This document shows, piece after piece, positions 14,775-16,125 of a stretch of 16,125 bases of DNA. Origin of the DNA: Gammaproteobacteria bacterium (GTDB lineage Bacteria > Pseudomonadota > Gammaproteobacteria > Thiohalobacterales > Thiohalobacteraceae). The notes under the pieces were generated by a model that was given only the letters and a program-made list of their open reading frames with translations, made no database searches and was not told the DNA's origin. Position 1 is the stretch's first letter, and every line of letters begins with the position of its first letter. Where the stretch lies: NCBI GenBank assembly GCA_016214925.1, contig JACRMO010000269.1, forward strand, positions 1 through 16,125, written 5' to 3'. The translations under genes were made by a program, and so were the position numbers.

Positions 14775-15719
14775 ATGAGATTGACGGTTAAGCTCGCAGA
14801 GTATTGCTATCGGCTGAGTGCACGCACCATTATCGTTATAGGCTTGGTCTTCAGCGCGTTGATAGGCCTGATCGATTCCGGATTGGGCAACGAAATCTCA
14901 CTCACGCTGTTTTATCTTGTGCCCATCGCTTTTGTCGCCTGGTTCGCAGGTCGCGATGTGGGCGCCCTCATCGCCGTACCCAGCGCACTGGTCTGGTATG
15001 CCTCCGACAAGACCGTCGACATGATCAAGAACCATTGGTTCGAATCCTATGGCGATTTTGGCAGTAAGCTGACCTTCTTCCTGATTGTCGCCTTCCTGGT
15101 CGCGCGGCAGCGCTTACTCCTCGACCGCGAACGTGCCGCCTCGCGCACGGATTTCCTCACCGGCGCACTGAACCGCCGCGCCCTTTATGAAATCGCCAGT
15201 GCGGAAATCCAACGTGCCAAACGCCACGCCCGACCCTTCACCATCACCTATTTCGATGTGGACGACTTCAAGGCGATCAACGACAGCTTTGGTCATGCCG
15301 TGGGCGATGAGGTGTTATGCCATATCGTGGAGATCGCCCGCCAGAACCTGCGTGCAACCGACAGCATCGCCCGCCTAGGCGGTGACGAGTTCGCCTTTCT
15401 GCTCCCGGAGACCGACAGCGATGCCGCACGAGCGGTGGTCGATAAGATCCGTCGGCTGACTCAGGAAGACATGGACGCACAGTCCTGGCCCGTCACACTG
15501 AGCATCGGCGTGCTGACCTGCGCAGAGGCGCCGGATTCCGTCGGGGCGATGCTGCGCGTGGCCGATCAACTGATGTATCAGGTCAAGCTTCAGGGTAAAA
15601 ATGCCATCCTCTACGCCACCTGCAGCGACGCCCTGGCGATTGCCTACCCGCCAGATAATTCGGCGCTACACATCAAGACGGGCGAACCGCCCGGCGACGC
15701 CACGGCCCGAATGGTTTAA
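14775..15719 (+). CDS. Membrane-bound diguanylate cyclase (GGDEF)
   Basis: A 314-aa protein making cyclic di-GMP from two GTP. The N-terminal ~110 residues contain about four hydrophobic segments (~17-36, 41-58, 62-76, 97-110) around SLTLFYLVPIAFVAWFAGR, a sensor-like membrane module without a firm family name. The GGDEF domain (~125-290) has DFLTGALNRRAL at its start, metal-binding FDVDDFKAIND (160-170), active site GGDEF at 202-206, and RATD at 193-196, five residues before it, which is the product-inhibition I-site. It is thus predicted active and feedback-inhibited. There is no EAL domain. The ATG at 14775 has GAGG 8 nt upstream and starts just before the first helix; longer in-frame starts upstream (14583) would add proline-rich, non-membrane residues. 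14535-14774 holds no supported gene. Confidence 0.9.
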   Translation: MRLTVKLAEYCYRLSARTIIVIGLVFSALIGLIDSGLGNEISLTLFYLVPIAFVAWFAGRDVGALIAVPSALVWYASDKTVDMIKNHWFESYGDFGSKLTFFLIVAFLVARQRLLLDRERAASRTDFLTGALNRRALYEIASAEIQRAKRHARPFTITYFDVDDFKAINDSFGHAVGDEVLCHIVEIARQNLRATDSIARLGGDEFAFLLPETDSDAARAVVDKIRRLTQEDMDAQSWPVTLSIGVLTCAEAPDSVGAMLRVADQLMYQVKLQGKNAILYATCSDALAIAYPPDNSALHIKTGEPPGDATARMV

Positions 15720-15755
15720 TCTTGCACACTTGTTTGTGACTGCCCGGTACCGCTG

Positions 15756-16125
15756 ATGCCCGTTGCTCTGCCGACACACCCTTCCGCGCCCCGCACGCCG
15801 GCCCCGCGCTGGCTCACTCTACTCTGTCTATTCGCTGGGCTACTGCTGCCGATCGGTGGCCACGCCGCTGAACCGGCGCCCGAAAAAACGCCGCTGGAGA
15901 CGCTCACCGACGGCCTGCGCGATATCGACAAGCAGCTGACCAAAGGTGATTTCACCGAAGATCAACTCAAGGGCTGGTCGGACCGGATCGCCGCCGAGCG
16001 CGGCGCGGCGATGGATTGCGTCGGCGGCGCCGAACAGTCATTGCAGCGCCTGAAGACCGACCTGGCCAGCCTCGGCGAGGCGGTGAAAAACGAAGCCACC
16101 GACGTCGCGCGCAAGCGCCGTGAAT
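15756..16125 (+). CDS. Exported coiled-coil protein, possibly N-terminus of a DUF3772/MscS-type channel (partial)
   Basis: The frame is open from ATG 15756 to the window end (123 codons). A signal peptide is clear: WLTLLCLFAGLLLP, cleaved after GGHAA. After that comes a soluble, helical region, LETLTDGLRDIDKQLTKGDF, followed by SDRIAAERGAAMDCVGGAEQ, resembling the periplasmic N-terminus of large mechanosensitive channels (DUF3772). The channel itself would lie outside the window, so the assignment is tentative. It starts 36 bp after the diguanylate cyclase stop. Confidence 0.55.
   Translation, partial: MPVALPTHPSAPRTPAPRWLTLLCLFAGLLLPIGGHAAEPAPEKTPLETLTDGLRDIDKQLTKGDFTEDQLKGWSDRIAAERGAAMDCVGGAEQSLQRLKTDLASLGEAVKNEATDVARKRRE

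Overview
The window looks like chromosome of a GC-rich proteobacterium, most likely a gammaproteobacterial (or related) chemolithotrophic sulfur oxidizer. The lineage is inferred from the mix of genes: a Qmo/Hdr electron-transfer operon, an RTX-type type I exporter, a DUF1207 outer-membrane protein and a HTH-Ogt repair protein. No rRNA, tRNA or CRISPR array was seen.

Left third (1-5471, all on the minus strand). A HlyB-like type I secretion ATPase (1873-4029) is followed by its HlyD-like membrane fusion partner (1-1243, running off the window). These two genes are normally adjacent. Here they are separated by a ~620-bp segment (1249-1867) that carries a GxxExxY-family PD-(D/E)XK protein and is bounded by 13-bp terminal inverted repeats. 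The segment is full of palindromes built from 9-nt units (RRCGCRAAG). A gene-less copy of the same palindrome lies at 4225-4307, downstream of a DUF1207 outer-membrane protein gene (4338-5471).

Centre (5892-10824, plus strand). This is a tight operon qmoA - qmoB - hdrC - hdrB, with gaps of 3-14 bp and good ribosome binding sites, closed by a strong intrinsic terminator at 10873. It encodes a Qmo-type complex in which soluble HdrC and HdrB proteins stand in place of the membrane subunit QmoC. Such complexes are thought to pass electrons between APS reductase and the quinone pool or another carrier. No aprAB genes are in the window. The qmoB reading frame is broken at about 7846. The break is not a simple indel: roughly 40 residues, including the first FAD-binding ATG motif, appear to be missing, and the frame changes.

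Right third (10971-16125). A minus-strand 2OG-Fe(II) oxygenase comes first, then a minus-strand EamA/DMT transporter. Divergent from the transporter is a HTH-Ogt (Ada-like) DNA repair/regulator gene followed by a DUF4177 small protein. Next come a 79-aa two-helix membrane protein, a membrane diguanylate cyclase with an intact GGDEF site and I-site, and the start of an exported coiled-coil protein that may be a large MscS-type channel. These look like housekeeping or accessory genes with no single shared pathway.
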